Shown here: positions 8,453-18,545 of the stretch, piece by piece | Numbering within the stretch: the first letter of the stretch is position 1 | Layout of the letters: each line of letters begins with the position of its first letter | Notes under the pieces: generated by a model | The model's input: the letters and a program-made list of their open reading frames with translations, nothing else | Databases searched by the model: none | Told to the model about the DNA's origin: nothing | Position numbers and translations under genes: made by a program | Source of the DNA: Streptomyces jeddahensis | Lineage (GTDB): Bacteria > Actinomycetota > Actinomycetes > Streptomycetales > Streptomycetaceae | Length of the DNA stretch: 64,000 nt | Assembly (NCBI RefSeq): GCF_001642995.1 | Contig: NZ_LOHS01000027.1 | Span: forward strand, 62,001 to 126,000 | Reading direction: 5' to 3'

Positions 8453-10681
8453 ATGGCAGACCCCTCCAGCTACCGCCCCAAGCCGGGACAGATCCCCGAC
8501 TCGCCGGGGGTCTACAGGTTCCGCGACGAGCACCGGCGTGTGATCTACGTCGGCAAGGCGAAAAGCCTGCGCCAGCGCCTGGCGAACTACTTCCAGGACC
8601 TCGCGGGCCTGCACCCGCGCACGCGCACCATGGTCACCACGGCGGCGTCCGTGGAGTGGACGGTGGTGTCGACGGAGGTCGAGGCGCTGCAGCTGGAGTA
8701 CTCCTGGATCAAGGAGTTCGACCCTCGGTTCAACGTCAAGTACCGCGACGACAAGAGCTATCCGTACCTCGCGGTGACCATGAACGAGGAGTTCCCACGG
8801 GTCCAGGTCATGCGCGGACACAAGAAGAAGGGCGTGCGCTACTTCGGGCCGTACGCGCACGCGTGGGCGATCCGCGACACCGTGGACCTCCTGCTGCGCG
8901 TCTTCCCCGTACGGACCTGCTCCGCGGGCGTCTTCAAGAACGCGGCCAGGACCGGCCGCCCCTGCCTCCTCGGGTACATCGACAAGTGCTCGGCCCCCTG
9001 CGTCGGCCGCGTCTCCGCCGACGAGCACCGCGAACTCGCCGAGGAGTTCTGCGACTTCATGGCCGGACGCACGGGCACGTACATCCGTCGTCTGGAGAAG
9101 CAGATGATGGATGCCGCCGAGGAGATGGAGTATGAGAAGGCGGCACGCTTGCGTGACGACATAGGCGCCCTGAAGAAAGCGATGGAGAAGAACGCGGTCG
9201 TGCTCGCGGACGCGACCGACGCCGACCTCATGGCGGTCGCCGAGGACGAGCTCGAAGCCGCCGTCCAGATCTTCCACGTGCGCGGCGGCCGGGTGCGCGG
9301 CCAGCGGGGCTGGGTCACCGACAAGGTGGAAGCCGTCACGACAGGTGACCTGGTCGAGCACGCGCTGCAGCAGCTGTACGGCGAGGAGACCGGCGACTCT
9401 GTCCCGAAGGAAGTGCTGGTCCCGGCGCTGCCCGACCCCGCCGAGCCGGTGCAGGAGTGGCTCACCGGCCGCCGCGGGTCGAACGTCTCGCTGCGCATAC
9501 CGCAGCGCGGCGACAAGAAGGCGCTCATGGAGACCGTGCAGCGCAACGCCCAGCAGGCGCTCGCCCTGCACAAGACCAAGCGCGCATCGGACCTCACCAC
9601 GCGCTCGCGCGCCCTTGAAGAGATCGCCGAGGCCCTGGACCTGGACAGCGCCCCCCTGCGGATCGAGTGCTACGACATCTCGCATCTGCAGGGCGACGAC
9701 GTCGTCGCGTCCATGGTCGTCTTCGAGGACGGTCTGGCCCGCAAGAGCGAGTACCGGCGGTTCCAGATCAAGGGATTCGCGGGACAGGACGACGTCCGGT
9801 CCATGCACGAGGTGATCACCCGCCGCTTCAAGCGGTACCTGGCTGAGCAGGAGAAGACGGGGGAGTGGGCCGGGGAAGGCTCGTCCGAGGAACTGCCCGG
9901 GGAGGGCTCCTTCGCGGAACTGCCTGGGGAGGGCTCCTCGGCGGGACCGGCTGAGAACGGCATCTCCGCGGGGCCGCCTGAGGACGGCATCTCCGCGGGG
10001 CCGCCTGAGGACGGCATCTCCGCGGGACCGGCCGTGGACGGCTCCTTCACGGGCGCCGAGGGCGACGATGCCCGCGCGCGCCTGGTCGACGACATCGGCC
10101 GCCCCAAGCGGTTCGCCTACCCCCCGCAGCTCGTCGTCGTCGACGGCGGGCAGCCGCAGGTCGCCGCGGCGAAGAAGGCCCTCGACGAGCTCGGCATCGA
10201 CGACATCGCCGTGTGCGGCCTCGCCAAGCGACTCGAAGAGGTGTGGGTGCCGGACGAGGGCGACCCGCTGGTCCTGCCGCGCACGAGCGAGGGCCTGTAC
10301 CTGCTGCAGCGCGTACGCGACGAGGCGCACCGTTTCGCGATCACCTATCAGCGCACCAAGCGGGCCAAGCGCTTCAAAGCGAGCCCCCTGGACGAGGTTC
10401 CGGGCCTGGGCGACGCCCGGAAACAGGCACTGATCAAGCACTTCGGTTCGGTGAAGAAGCTGCGGGCGGCGACCGTCGAGCAGATCTGCGAGGTTCCGGG
10501 CGTGGGGCGCAAGACGGCCGAGACGATCCTCGGCGCCCTGGCGCGTACGGCGCCTGCCGCACCGGCCGTGAACACGGCCACAGGAGAGATCATTGAGGAC
10601 GAGGAGCCCGCATCCGCGGGTTCCGGGCAAAAAGCCGAGGCCGCGGGGGCCTCGGACGAAAGACGGGGGCAGGAGACATGA
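8453..10681 (+). CDS. uvrC: Excinuclease ABC subunit C with internal repeat expansion
   Basis: Dual-incision endonuclease of nucleotide excision repair. Domain order in the 742-aa protein: GIY-YIG nuclease ([20 protein letters not shown], residues about 19-40), cysteine cluster ([16 protein letters not shown]), UVR domain contacting UvrB ([21 protein letters not shown]), RNase H-like nuclease ([11 protein letters not shown] and VVVDGGQPQ carry catalytic Asp residues), and C-terminal helix-hairpin-helix motifs ([30 protein letters not shown]). Seven tandem 9-residue repeats (residues about 474-536) split the RNase H-like domain between its catalytic motifs. The stop overlaps the rapZ start (ATGA), indicating translational coupling with rapZ-yvcK-whiA. 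Confidence 0.97.
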   Translation: MADPSSYRPKPGQIPDSPGVYRFRDEHRRVIYVGKAKSLRQRLANYFQDLAGLHPRTRTMVTTAASVEWTVVSTEVEALQLEYSWIKEFDPRFNVKYRDDKSYPYLAVTMNEEFPRVQVMRGHKKKGVRYFGPYAHAWAIRDTVDLLLRVFPVRTCSAGVFKNAARTGRPCLLGYIDKCSAPCVGRVSADEHRELAEEFCDFMAGRTGTYIRRLEKQMMDAAEEMEYEKAARLRDDIGALKKAMEKNAVVLADATDADLMAVAEDELEAAVQIFHVRGGRVRGQRGWVTDKVEAVTTGDLVEHALQQLYGEETGDSVPKEVLVPALPDPAEPVQEWLTGRRGSNVSLRIPQRGDKKALMETVQRNAQQALALHKTKRASDLTTRSRALEEIAEALDLDSAPLRIECYDISHLQGDDVVASMVVFEDGLARKSEYRRFQIKGFAGQDDVRSMHEVITRRFKRYLAEQEKTGEWAGEGSSEELPGEGSFAELPGEGSSAGPAENGISAGPPEDGISAGPPEDGISAGPAVDGSFTGAEGDDARARLVDDIGRPKRFAYPPQLVVVDGGQPQVAAAKKALDELGIDDIAVCGLAKRLEEVWVPDEGDPLVLPRTSEGLYLLQRVRDEAHRFAITYQRTKRAKRFKASPLDEVPGLGDARKQALIKHFGSVKKLRAATVEQICEVPGVGRKTAETILGALARTAPAAPAVNTATGEIIEDEEPASAGSGQKAEAAGASDERRGQET
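9872..10060 (+). repeat. Seven 27-bp tandem repeats inside uvrC
   Basis: Seven in-frame units encode [54 protein letters not shown] and VDGSFTGAE. Units 4-6 are nearly identical at DNA level (GACGGCATCTCCGCGG core), pointing to recent slippage or unequal recombination. The acidic, Gly/Ser/Pro-rich composition suggests a flexible surface loop. Confidence 0.85.
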
Positions 10682-11790
10682 GCGAGCACGGCGCGTACGG
10701 ACAGGGCGCACACAGTAACGACAGCGACCGTCCGGCGCAGAGCGACCAGCACGCACCGAAGGCAGGCAACGAACCGAGCGCGAGCCCCGCACCCGGCGCG
10801 AGCACCGAACCAGCCGCACCGGACCTGGGCAGCGCACCCAACGCACACAGCGCGCCCAGCGCACAACCCGAACATGGAGCACAGGTGAGTACGGGCACGA
10901 CCACGGAGGGAAACGGAGTCCCCGACTCCGCGATCCCCGAGCTGGTGATCATCTCGGGAATGTCCGGCGCCGGCCGGTCCACGGCGGCCAAGTGTCTGGA
11001 GGACCTCGGCTGGTTCGTCGTCGACAACCTGCCGCCCGCGCTGATCCCCACGATGGTGGAGCTCGGCGCCCGCTCGCAGGGCAACGTCGCCAGGATCGCT
11101 GTCGTCGTCGACGTCCGCGGCCGCCGCTTCTTCGACAACCTCCGCGAGTCGCTCGCCGACCTGGAGGCCCGGCACGTGACCCGGCGGATCGTTTTCCTGG
11201 AGTCATCCGACGAGGCCCTGGTCCGCCGCTTCGAGTCCGTACGCCGGCCCCACCCGCTGCAGGGCGACGGCCGGATCGTCGACGGCATCGCCGCCGAGCG
11301 CGACCTGCTGCGTGAGCTGCGCGGCGACGCCGACCTGGTGATCGACACCTCCAGCCTCAACGTCCACGAGCTGCGCGCCAAGATGGACGCCCAGTTCGCA
11401 GGCGACGAGGAGCCGGAGCTCCGCGCCACGGTGATGTCCTTCGGCTACAAGTACGGCCTGCCGGTCGACGCCGACCTCGTCGTCGACTGCCGCTTCCTGC
11501 CGAACCCGCACTGGGTCCCGGAGCTGCGCCCGTACACCGGCCTCAACGAAGAGGTCTCCGGCTACGTCTTCAACCAACCCGGCGCCAAGGAGTTCCTCAA
11601 CCAGTACTCGGAGCTGCTCCAGCTCATCGCCGCCGGGTACCGCCGCGAGGGCAAGCGCTATGTGACCATCGCGGTCGGCTGCACCGGCGGCAAGCACCGT
11701 TCCGTCGCCATGTCCGAGAAGCTCGCCAAGCGGCTCGCCTCCGAGGGAGTGGAGACCGTCGTCGTCCACCGGGACATGGGGCGCGAGTGA
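10678..11790 (+). CDS. rapZ: RapZ/YvcJ-family nucleotide-binding protein
   Basis: P-loop ATP/GTP-binding protein; in E. coli RapZ delivers a small RNA to RNase E, while the actinobacterial role is less clear. Walker A is [12 protein letters not shown], and the conserved C-terminal half shows [20 protein letters not shown] and [20 protein letters not shown]. The 370-aa frame begins with about 75 Ser/Ala/Pro/His-rich residues not found in the family core. A GTG at 10885 would give a conventional protein of about 301 aa. I keep the upstream ATG because it overlaps the uvrC stop (ATGA), but the internal start is a real alternative. It sits in the conserved rapZ-yvcK-whiA order. Confidence 0.88.
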   Translation: MSEHGAYGQGAHSNDSDRPAQSDQHAPKAGNEPSASPAPGASTEPAAPDLGSAPNAHSAPSAQPEHGAQVSTGTTTEGNGVPDSAIPELVIISGMSGAGRSTAAKCLEDLGWFVVDNLPPALIPTMVELGARSQGNVARIAVVVDVRGRRFFDNLRESLADLEARHVTRRIVFLESSDEALVRRFESVRRPHPLQGDGRIVDGIAAERDLLRELRGDADLVIDTSSLNVHELRAKMDAQFAGDEEPELRATVMSFGYKYGLPVDADLVVDCRFLPNPHWVPELRPYTGLNEEVSGYVFNQPGAKEFLNQYSELLQLIAAGYRREGKRYVTIAVGCTGGKHRSVAMSEKLAKRLASEGVETVVVHRDMGRE

Positions 11791-12824
11791 GCGAACCCAA
11801 TCTCCGGCTGCGGAGGCTCCGCCGGATCACCGGGGGCGCCGGGAGGGTACGCCGCCGCGGCGCCCAGCCCAAGGTCGTGGCGCTCGGCGGCGGCATGGGC
11901 CTGTCCGCCTCGCTCGCCGCGCTGCGCCGCATCACGGGCGACCTCACCGCCGTCGTCACGGTCGCCGACGACGGCGGCTCCAGTGGACGGCTGCGCGACG
12001 AACTCGGCGTGCTGCCGCCCGGCGATCTGCGCAAGGCCCTCGCGGCGCTGTGCGGCGACGACGAGTGGGGCCAGACCTGGGCCCGCGTCATCCAGCACCG
12101 CTTCCAGTCCAAGGGGGACCTGCACGAGCACGCGGTCGGCAATCTGCTGATCGTCGCCCTGTGGGAGCAGCTCGGCGACCATGTCCAGGCCCTCGACCTG
12201 GTCGGCAAGCTGCTGGGCGCGCACGGCCGCGTCCTGCCGATGTCCGCGGTGCCGCTGGAACTCCAGGCACTCGTACGCGGCCATGACCCGGAGCGGCCCG
12301 ACGAGGTCGAGACGGTCCGCGGCCAGGCCACCGTCGCGCTCACCCCGGGCGAGGTGCAGTCGGTGCACCTCGTGCCGAACGACCCGCCCGCCGTCCCCGA
12401 GGCCGTCGCCGCCGTCCTCGACGCGGACTGGGTGGTGCTCGGCCCCGGCTCCTGGTTCTCCTCCGTGATCCCGCATCTGCTCGTGCCCGAGCTGCTGGAC
12501 GCCCTCATGGAGACCAAGGCCCGCCGGGTCCTCTCACTCAACCTGGCCCCGCAGCCCGGCGAAACCTCTGGCTTCTCCCCGCAGCGTCATTTGGAGGTTT
12601 TGGGACGACACGCCCCTAAACTCGCCCTGGACGTGGTGCTGGCCGACGAGGCCGCCGTGCCCGACCGCGAGTCGCTGACCGAGGCCGCCAGGCGGTTCGG
12701 CGCCGCGGTCGAGCTGGCGCCGGTCGCCCGGACCGACGGCAGTCCCCGGCACGACCCGGAGCTGTTGGCTGCCGCGTACGACCGTATTTTTCGGATGCAT
12801 GGAAGGATCGGCCCATGGCGATGA
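11787..12824 (+). CDS. yvcK: YvcK/CofD-like gluconeogenesis factor
   Basis: UPF0052 protein (345 aa) related to the CofD transferase fold. Bacillus YvcK and mycobacterial CuvA are needed for growth on gluconeogenic carbon and for cell-wall homeostasis; they bind UDP-sugars. The signature [20 protein letters not shown] lies near residue 35, followed by [25 protein letters not shown] and [18 protein letters not shown]. The GTG start overlaps the rapZ stop (GTGA) and the stop overlaps whiA by 10 bp, so the three genes are translationally coupled. The family is certain; the biochemical activity is not known. Confidence 0.93.
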   Translation: MSEPNLRLRRLRRITGGAGRVRRRGAQPKVVALGGGMGLSASLAALRRITGDLTAVVTVADDGGSSGRLRDELGVLPPGDLRKALAALCGDDEWGQTWARVIQHRFQSKGDLHEHAVGNLLIVALWEQLGDHVQALDLVGKLLGAHGRVLPMSAVPLELQALVRGHDPERPDEVETVRGQATVALTPGEVQSVHLVPNDPPAVPEAVAAVLDADWVVLGPGSWFSSVIPHLLVPELLDALMETKARRVLSLNLAPQPGETSGFSPQRHLEVLGRHAPKLALDVVLADEAAVPDRESLTEAARRFGAAVELAPVARTDGSPRHDPELLAAAYDRIFRMHGRIGPWR

Positions 12825-13804
12825 CGGCAGCGGTGAAGGACGAGATCTCCCGGCTACCCGTCACCCGGACCTGCTGCAGGAAGGCAGAGGTCTCGGCGAT
12901 CCTGCGGTTCGCGGGCGGGCTGCACCTGGTGAGCGGCCGCATCGTGATCGAGGCGGAGCTGGACACGGCGATGGCGGCGCGCCGGCTGAAGCGGGACATC
13001 CTCGAGATCTTCGGGCACAGTTCCGAACTGATCGTGATGGCTCCCGGCGGGCTGCGGCGCGGCTCCCGCTATGTCGTACGCGTGGTCGCAGGCGGCGACC
13101 AGCTGGCCCGCCAGACGGGCCTTGTGGACGGCCGCGGCCGCCCCATCCGCGGACTGCCCCCGCAGGTGGTCTCGGGGGCCACCTGTGACGCGGAGGCCGC
13201 CTGGCGCGGTGCCTTCCTCGCCCACGGTTCGCTCACCGAGCCCGGCCGCTCCTCCTCGCTCGAGGTGACCTGCCCGGGCCCCGAGGCGGCGCTCGCGCTG
13301 GTCGGCGCGGCCCGCCGGCTGTCGATCGCGGCCAAGGCCCGTGAGGTACGGGGCGTGGACCGGGTCGTCGTCCGGGACGGTGACGCGATCGGCGCGCTGT
13401 TGACCCGGCTCGGCGCCCATGAGTCGGTGCTGGCCTGGGAGGAGCGGCGGATGCGCCGCGAGGTCCGTGCCACCGCCAACCGCCTCGCCAACTTCGACGA
13501 CGCCAACCTGCGCCGCTCGGCCCGCGCCGCAGTGGCCGCCGGCGCCCGCGTCCAGCGCGCCCTGGAGATCCTCGGCGAGGAGGTGCCCGAACACCTCGCG
13601 GCCGCCGGCCGGCTGCGCATGGAGCACAAGCAGGCGTCCCTGGAGGAGCTCGGCGCGCTCGCCGACCCGCCGCTGACCAAGGACGCCGTCGCCGGCCGCA
13701 TCCGCCGCCTGCTGGCCATGGCCGACAAGCGAGCCCAGGACCTGGGCATCCCGGGGACGGAGTCCAACCTCTCGGAGGAGATGGCGGACAACCTCGCGGG
13801 CTGA
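12815..13804 (+). CDS. whiA: Sporulation regulator WhiA
   Basis: DNA-binding regulator that works with WhiB to switch Streptomyces aerial hyphae to septation, binding GACAC sites. The 329-aa protein starts [20 protein letters not shown] and has the WhiA N-terminal and degenerate LAGLIDADG homing-endonuclease-like domains (residues about 1-200). The C-terminal helix-turn-helix follows ([24 protein letters not shown], from about residue 275). ATG 12815 has GGAAGG 9-14 bases upstream. The gene overlaps yvcK and is the last of the uvrC-rapZ-yvcK-whiA run, so it is probably also read from a promoter within the upstream genes. Confidence 0.97.
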   Translation: MAMTAAVKDEISRLPVTRTCCRKAEVSAILRFAGGLHLVSGRIVIEAELDTAMAARRLKRDILEIFGHSSELIVMAPGGLRRGSRYVVRVVAGGDQLARQTGLVDGRGRPIRGLPPQVVSGATCDAEAAWRGAFLAHGSLTEPGRSSSLEVTCPGPEAALALVGAARRLSIAAKAREVRGVDRVVVRDGDAIGALLTRLGAHESVLAWEERRMRREVRATANRLANFDDANLRRSARAAVAAGARVQRALEILGEEVPEHLAAAGRLRMEHKQASLEELGALADPPLTKDAVAGRIRRLLAMADKRAQDLGIPGTESNLSEEMADNLAG

Positions 13805-15255
<1,451 letters not shown>

Positions 15256-15292
15256 TCCGTATCTGACACGGCAGGCACTCCGATGTGAGCAC

Positions 15293-15332
15293 CAGGGCTC
15301 GGGCAGCGCAACGCCGCGCTACCCGGGCCCTG
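15293..15332 (+). terminator. Hairpin between gap and pgk (terminator or attenuator)
   Basis: CAGGGCTCGGGCAGCGC (15293-15309) pairs with GCGCTACCCGGGCCCTG (15316-15332) over 17 positions with one mismatch and one G-U pair. It is followed by TGTTGTAC. It could partly end gap transcription or be an RNA processing barrier. Confidence 0.65.
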
Positions 15333-15369
15333 TTGTACGAGTCCAGAGCTTTCCCTTAGGAGTCACTCC

Positions 15370-16581
15370 ATGAAGACGATCGACGAACTTCTCGCCGAAG
15401 GCGTCGACGGCAAGCGGGTCTTCGTCCGCGCCGACCTCAACGTGCCGCTGGCCGAGGGCCGGATCACCGACGACGGCCGTATCCGCGCGGTCCTGCCGAC
15501 CGTGAAGGCCCTCGCCGACGCGGGCGCCAAGGTCGTCGTCGCCTCCCACCTGGGCCGCCCCAAGGGCGCCCCGGACCCGGCGTTCTCGCTGCTGCCCGCC
15601 GCCGAGCGGCTCGGCGAACTGCTCGGCAAGCCCGTCGCCTTCGCCGAGGACACCGTCGGCCCCGCCGCGCACGACGCGGTGAACGGCCTCGAGCCCGGCC
15701 AGGTCGCGGTGATCGAGAACCTGCGCTTCAACGTCGGCGAGACCAGCAAGGACGACGCCGAGCGCGGCGAGTTCGCCGACCGGCTCGCCGCCCTCGCCGA
15801 CGTCTACGTGGGCGACGGATTCGGCGCCGTGCACCGTAAGCACGCCTCGGTCTACGACCTCCCGGCGCGCCTGCCGCACTACGCGGGCTACCTCATCGCC
15901 ACCGAGGTCGGTGTCCTGAAGAAGCTGACCGAGGACGTGAAGCGCCCGTACGTCGTCGTGCTCGGCGGCGCCAAGGTCTCCGACAAGCTCGCCGTCATCG
16001 ACCAGCTGCTCGGCAAGGCCGACCGTCTGCTGATCGGCGGCGGCATGGTGTACACCTTCCTGAAGGCCAAGGGGTACGAGATCGGCACGTCCCTCCTCCA
16101 GGAGGACCAGATCCCGGCCGTCATCGAGTACATCGAGCGCGCGGAGAAGACCGGCGTCGAGCTGGTCCTGCCCGTCGACGCCCTGGTCGCGACGGAGTTC
16201 CCAGACCTGAAGACCAAGGCCCCGGCCAACCCCACCGCGGTCGCAGCCGACGCCATCCCCGCCGACGGGATGGGCCTCGACATCGGCCCGGAGACCTGCA
16301 ACCTCTACGCCTCGAAGCTCGCCGACGCGGCCACCGTCTTCTGGAACGGCCCGATGGGCGTCTTCGAGCACCCCGACTACGCCGAGGGCACCAAGGCGGT
16401 CGCCCAGGCCCTCCTCGACTCCAAGGCCTTCACGGTCGTCGGCGGCGGTGACTCCGCTGCGGCCGTCCGCATCCTGGGATTCGACGAGAACGCATTCGGC
16501 CACATCTCGACCGGCGGCGGCGCCTCCCTCGAATACCTCGAGGGCAAGACGCTCCCCGGCCTCGCCGCACTGGAGGACTGA
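15370..16581 (+). CDS. pgk: Phosphoglycerate kinase
   Basis: Transfers phosphate from 1,3-bisphosphoglycerate to ADP in glycolysis. The 403-aa protein has the N-terminal RVFVRADLNVPL signature, the substrate-binding HLGRPKGAPDP segment, VLGGAKVSDKLAVIDQLL, and the nucleotide-binding GPMGVFE and VVGGGDSAAAV regions. ATG with AGGAG at 15357-15361 upstream. It is followed six bases later by tpiA, so the two are co-transcribed and the ribosome site of tpiA lies in the pgk 3' end. Confidence 0.97.
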   Translation: MKTIDELLAEGVDGKRVFVRADLNVPLAEGRITDDGRIRAVLPTVKALADAGAKVVVASHLGRPKGAPDPAFSLLPAAERLGELLGKPVAFAEDTVGPAAHDAVNGLEPGQVAVIENLRFNVGETSKDDAERGEFADRLAALADVYVGDGFGAVHRKHASVYDLPARLPHYAGYLIATEVGVLKKLTEDVKRPYVVVLGGAKVSDKLAVIDQLLGKADRLLIGGGMVYTFLKAKGYEIGTSLLQEDQIPAVIEYIERAEKTGVELVLPVDALVATEFPDLKTKAPANPTAVAADAIPADGMGLDIGPETCNLYASKLADAATVFWNGPMGVFEHPDYAEGTKAVAQALLDSKAFTVVGGGDSAAAVRILGFDENAFGHISTGGGASLEYLEGKTLPGLAALED

Positions 16582-16587
16582 ACACCC

Positions 16588-17364
16588 GTGAGCTCCCGCA
16601 CCCCGCTGATGGCGGGCAACTGGAAGATGAACCTCAACCACCTCGAGGCCATCGCGCACGTCCAGAAGCTCGCCTTCGCCCTGGCCGACAAGGACTACGA
16701 GGCCTGTGAGGTCGCCGTCCTGCCCCCCTTCACCGACCTGCGCTCCGTCCAGACCCTGGTCGACGGCGACAAGCTGAAGATCAAGTACGGCGCCCAGGAC
16801 ATCTCGGCGCAGGACTCCGGCGCCTACACCGGCGAGATCTCCGGCTCGATGCTGGCCAAGCTGAAGTGCACATACGTGGCGATCGGCCACTCCGAGCGCC
16901 GGCAGTACCACAACGAGACCGACGAGCTCGTGAACGCCAAGGTCAAGGCCGCCTACAAGCACGGCCTGACCCCGATCCTCTGCGTCGGCGAGGGCCTGGA
17001 CATCCGCAAGGCGGGCAACCAGGTCTCCTACACGCTCGCGCAGGTCGACGGCGCTTTCAAGGACGTCCCGGCCGAGCAGGCCGAGTCCATCGTGATCGCG
17101 TACGAGCCGGTCTGGGCGATCGGCACCGGCGAGGTCGCCACGCCCGAGGACGCCCAGGAGGTCTGCGGGGCGATCCGCGGCCGCCTCGCCGAGCTGTACT
17201 CGCAGGAGCTGGCCGACAAGGTCCGTATCCAGTACGGCGGCTCCGTGAAGGCCGGGAACGTCGCCGCGATCATGGCGCAGCCCGATGTCGACGGCGCCCT
17301 GGTCGGCGGCGCCTCGCTGGATGCCGACGAGTTCGTCAAGATCGTCCGCTTCCGCGACCAGTGA
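16588..17364 (+). CDS. tpiA: Triosephosphate isomerase
   Basis: Interconverts dihydroxyacetone phosphate and glyceraldehyde-3-phosphate. The 258-aa TIM barrel shows the N-terminal MAGNWKMN with the catalytic Lys, IGHSERR with His101 and [11 protein letters not shown] with catalytic Glu173. The phosphate-binding YGGSVKAGN and ALVGGASL segments follow. The GTG start follows pgk by 6 bp, with GGAGG at the end of pgk acting as ribosome site. Downstream an inverted repeat separates it from secG. Confidence 0.97.
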   Translation: MSSRTPLMAGNWKMNLNHLEAIAHVQKLAFALADKDYEACEVAVLPPFTDLRSVQTLVDGDKLKIKYGAQDISAQDSGAYTGEISGSMLAKLKCTYVAIGHSERRQYHNETDELVNAKVKAAYKHGLTPILCVGEGLDIRKAGNQVSYTLAQVDGAFKDVPAEQAESIVIAYEPVWAIGTGEVATPEDAQEVCGAIRGRLAELYSQELADKVRIQYGGSVKAGNVAAIMAQPDVDGALVGGASLDADEFVKIVRFRDQ

Positions 17365-17428
17365 GCCACGCGGCGGACGGGAACCGACAGGCCGCGAGTA
17401 GGCGGTAGCGGCGATCCGTCGTACCCTT

Positions 17429-17473
17429 GCGGGGGCCGGGGCTGTCTCGTACGAGTGCCGCCGCGGCCCCCGC
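17429..17473. terminator. Inverted repeat between tpiA and secG
   Basis: GCGGGGGCCG (17429-17438) and CGGCCCCCGC (17464-17473) are perfect 10-bp arms around a 25-nt loop that itself contains CTCGTACGAG. The placement 65 bp after tpiA suggests a terminator or leader structure for secG. Confidence 0.5.
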
Positions 17474-17520
17474 GTCGTTCATCAAGATCCGAGGGAAACC
17501 CCGGGAGAGGGAGTCCAGCT

Positions 17521-17757
17521 GTGGTTTTGGGGTTCTCGATCGCCCTGATCGTCTTCAGCCTGCTGCTGATGCTGCTGGTGCTGATGCACAAGGGGAAGGG
17601 CGGCGGCCTCTCCGACATGTTCGGTGGCGGCATGCAGTCGTCCGTCGGCGGCTCCTCGGTCGCCGAGCGCAACCTGGACCGGATCACCGTCGTGGTCGGT
17701 CTGCTGTGGTTCGCGTGCATTGTCGTACTCGGCCTGCTGATGAAGGTCAACAGCTGA
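17521..17757 (+). CDS. secG: Preprotein translocase subunit SecG
   Basis: Small accessory subunit of the SecYEG protein-export channel in the cell membrane. The 78-aa product has two membrane helices (residues about 3-20 and 55-74) joined by the family loop HKGKGGGLSDMFGGG and SSVAERNLDRIT. I chose the GTG at 17521, with a GAGAGGGAG site just upstream. A longer frame from 17455 would add 22 Arg/Pro-rich residues out of keeping with the family. secG after gap-pgk-tpiA is common in actinobacteria. Confidence 0.95.
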   Translation: MVLGFSIALIVFSLLLMLLVLMHKGKGGGLSDMFGGGMQSSVGGSSVAERNLDRITVVVGLLWFACIVVLGLLMKVNS

Positions 17758-17803
17758 CGCCGCCACGGCGGTACGACGGCACATCGACAACTGAACACAG
17801 CTC

Positions 17804-17911
17804 ACGTAAGGCCCCATGCTCGGTACGCGTTGTTTATGCGCGGCTTATCATGGGGCTTGCGTCTTGGACGGGGTGTAACTCCGGTCACTGGACGCGCGTT
17901 GGGCCTTACGT
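17804..17911. repeat. Separated 11-bp inverted repeat upstream of rbpA
   Basis: ACGTAAGGCCC (17804-17814) and GGGCCTTACGT (17901-17911) are perfect inverted copies 86 bp apart. Nested inside is a second pair, GCCCCATG (17811-17818)/CATGGGGC (17849-17856). They may form a long-range leader structure or be a pair of protein-binding sites flanking the rbpA promoter. Confidence 0.5.
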
Positions 17912-17981
17912 AGACTGAGGCGCCCGCAGCGAAGCGACAGGCCATGTGCTTCGCGGCACCATCACGCAGGGAGTTACGACC

Positions 17982-18317
17982 GTGGCAAGTGGCAACGCGA
18001 TCCGAGGAAGCCGGGTCGGGGCGGGGCCGATGGGCGAGGCCGAGCGCGGTGAGTCCGCGCCGCGGCTGCGCGTCTCCTTCTGGTGCTCGAACGGGCACGA
18101 GACGCAGCCGAGCTTCGCAAGCGACGCGCAGGTTCCCGACACCTGGGACTGTCCCCGCTGCGGCTTCCCAGCAGGACAGGACCGGGACAACCCGCCGGAC
18201 CCGCCGCGCACCGAGCCGTACAAGACGCATCTCGCGTACGTACGGGAGCGGCGCAGCGATGCGGACGGCGAGGCGATCCTCGCCGAGGCGCTCGCCAAAC
18301 TCCGGGGCGAGATCTAG
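17982..18317 (+). CDS. rbpA: RNA polymerase-binding protein RbpA
   Basis: Actinobacterial transcription factor that binds the principal sigma factor and RNA polymerase and stabilises promoter open complexes. In S. coelicolor it belongs to the thiol-oxidative SigR regulon. The 111-aa protein has the sigma-binding N-terminal segment (SGNAIRGSRVGAGPMGE), the RbpA core barrel with FWCSNGHETQ and DCPRCGFPAG (paired Cys/His), and the acidic sigma-interacting helix HLAYVRERRSDADGEAIL. I use the GTG at 17982 because AGGGAG (17968-17973) lies upstream; a GTG at 17946 would add 12 residues. I did not find a clear SigR promoter (GGAAT-N18-GTT) in the leader. Confidence 0.96.
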   Translation: MASGNAIRGSRVGAGPMGEAERGESAPRLRVSFWCSNGHETQPSFASDAQVPDTWDCPRCGFPAGQDRDNPPDPPRTEPYKTHLAYVRERRSDADGEAILAEALAKLRGEI

Positions 18318-18326
18318 GAGTTGAAG

Positions 18327-18362
18327 TCCCCCAAGCTCTCGGCTCAGCTCGAGCAGGGGGGA
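18327..18362. terminator. Streptomyces dispersed palindromic repeat acting as terminator
   Basis: TCCCCCAAGCTC (18327-18338) pairs with GAGCAGGGGGGA (18351-18362) apart from a 2-nt internal mismatch. The flanks and loop (TCGGCTCAGCTC) match a palindromic unit I recall as abundant between Streptomyces genes. It sits just after rbpA and probably ends its transcript. Confidence 0.7.
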
Positions 18363-18545
18363 CCCACAGCCGGGCACGCACGTGCGGTGTCCGGCCGCAA
18401 TCGTCTTCCTGCGTCGGATCCAGCCATCGCCTCGCATGCGATGCCGCCGAGTAAGCCGGGCGGGTCCTCCGATCCGCCCTCGCTCGCGGCCGATTGTCAG
18501 TGGCGGCCTCTACGGTTCTGAAGTACTGGACCGGGAGGGGACGTT

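Noticed and set aside
8243..10882. An 879-codon open frame on the minus strand opposite uvrC and rapZ.
   Set aside because: It mirrors uvrC codon bias (GC-rich DNA keeps antisense frames open), has Arg/Val/Leu-rich low-quality sequence and no family motifs.
17821..17981. A SigR-type promoter (GGAAT-N18-GTT) for rbpA, expected from S. coelicolor.
   Set aside because: I could not find GGAAT at the right distance from GTT on the plus strand, so I do not annotate it.
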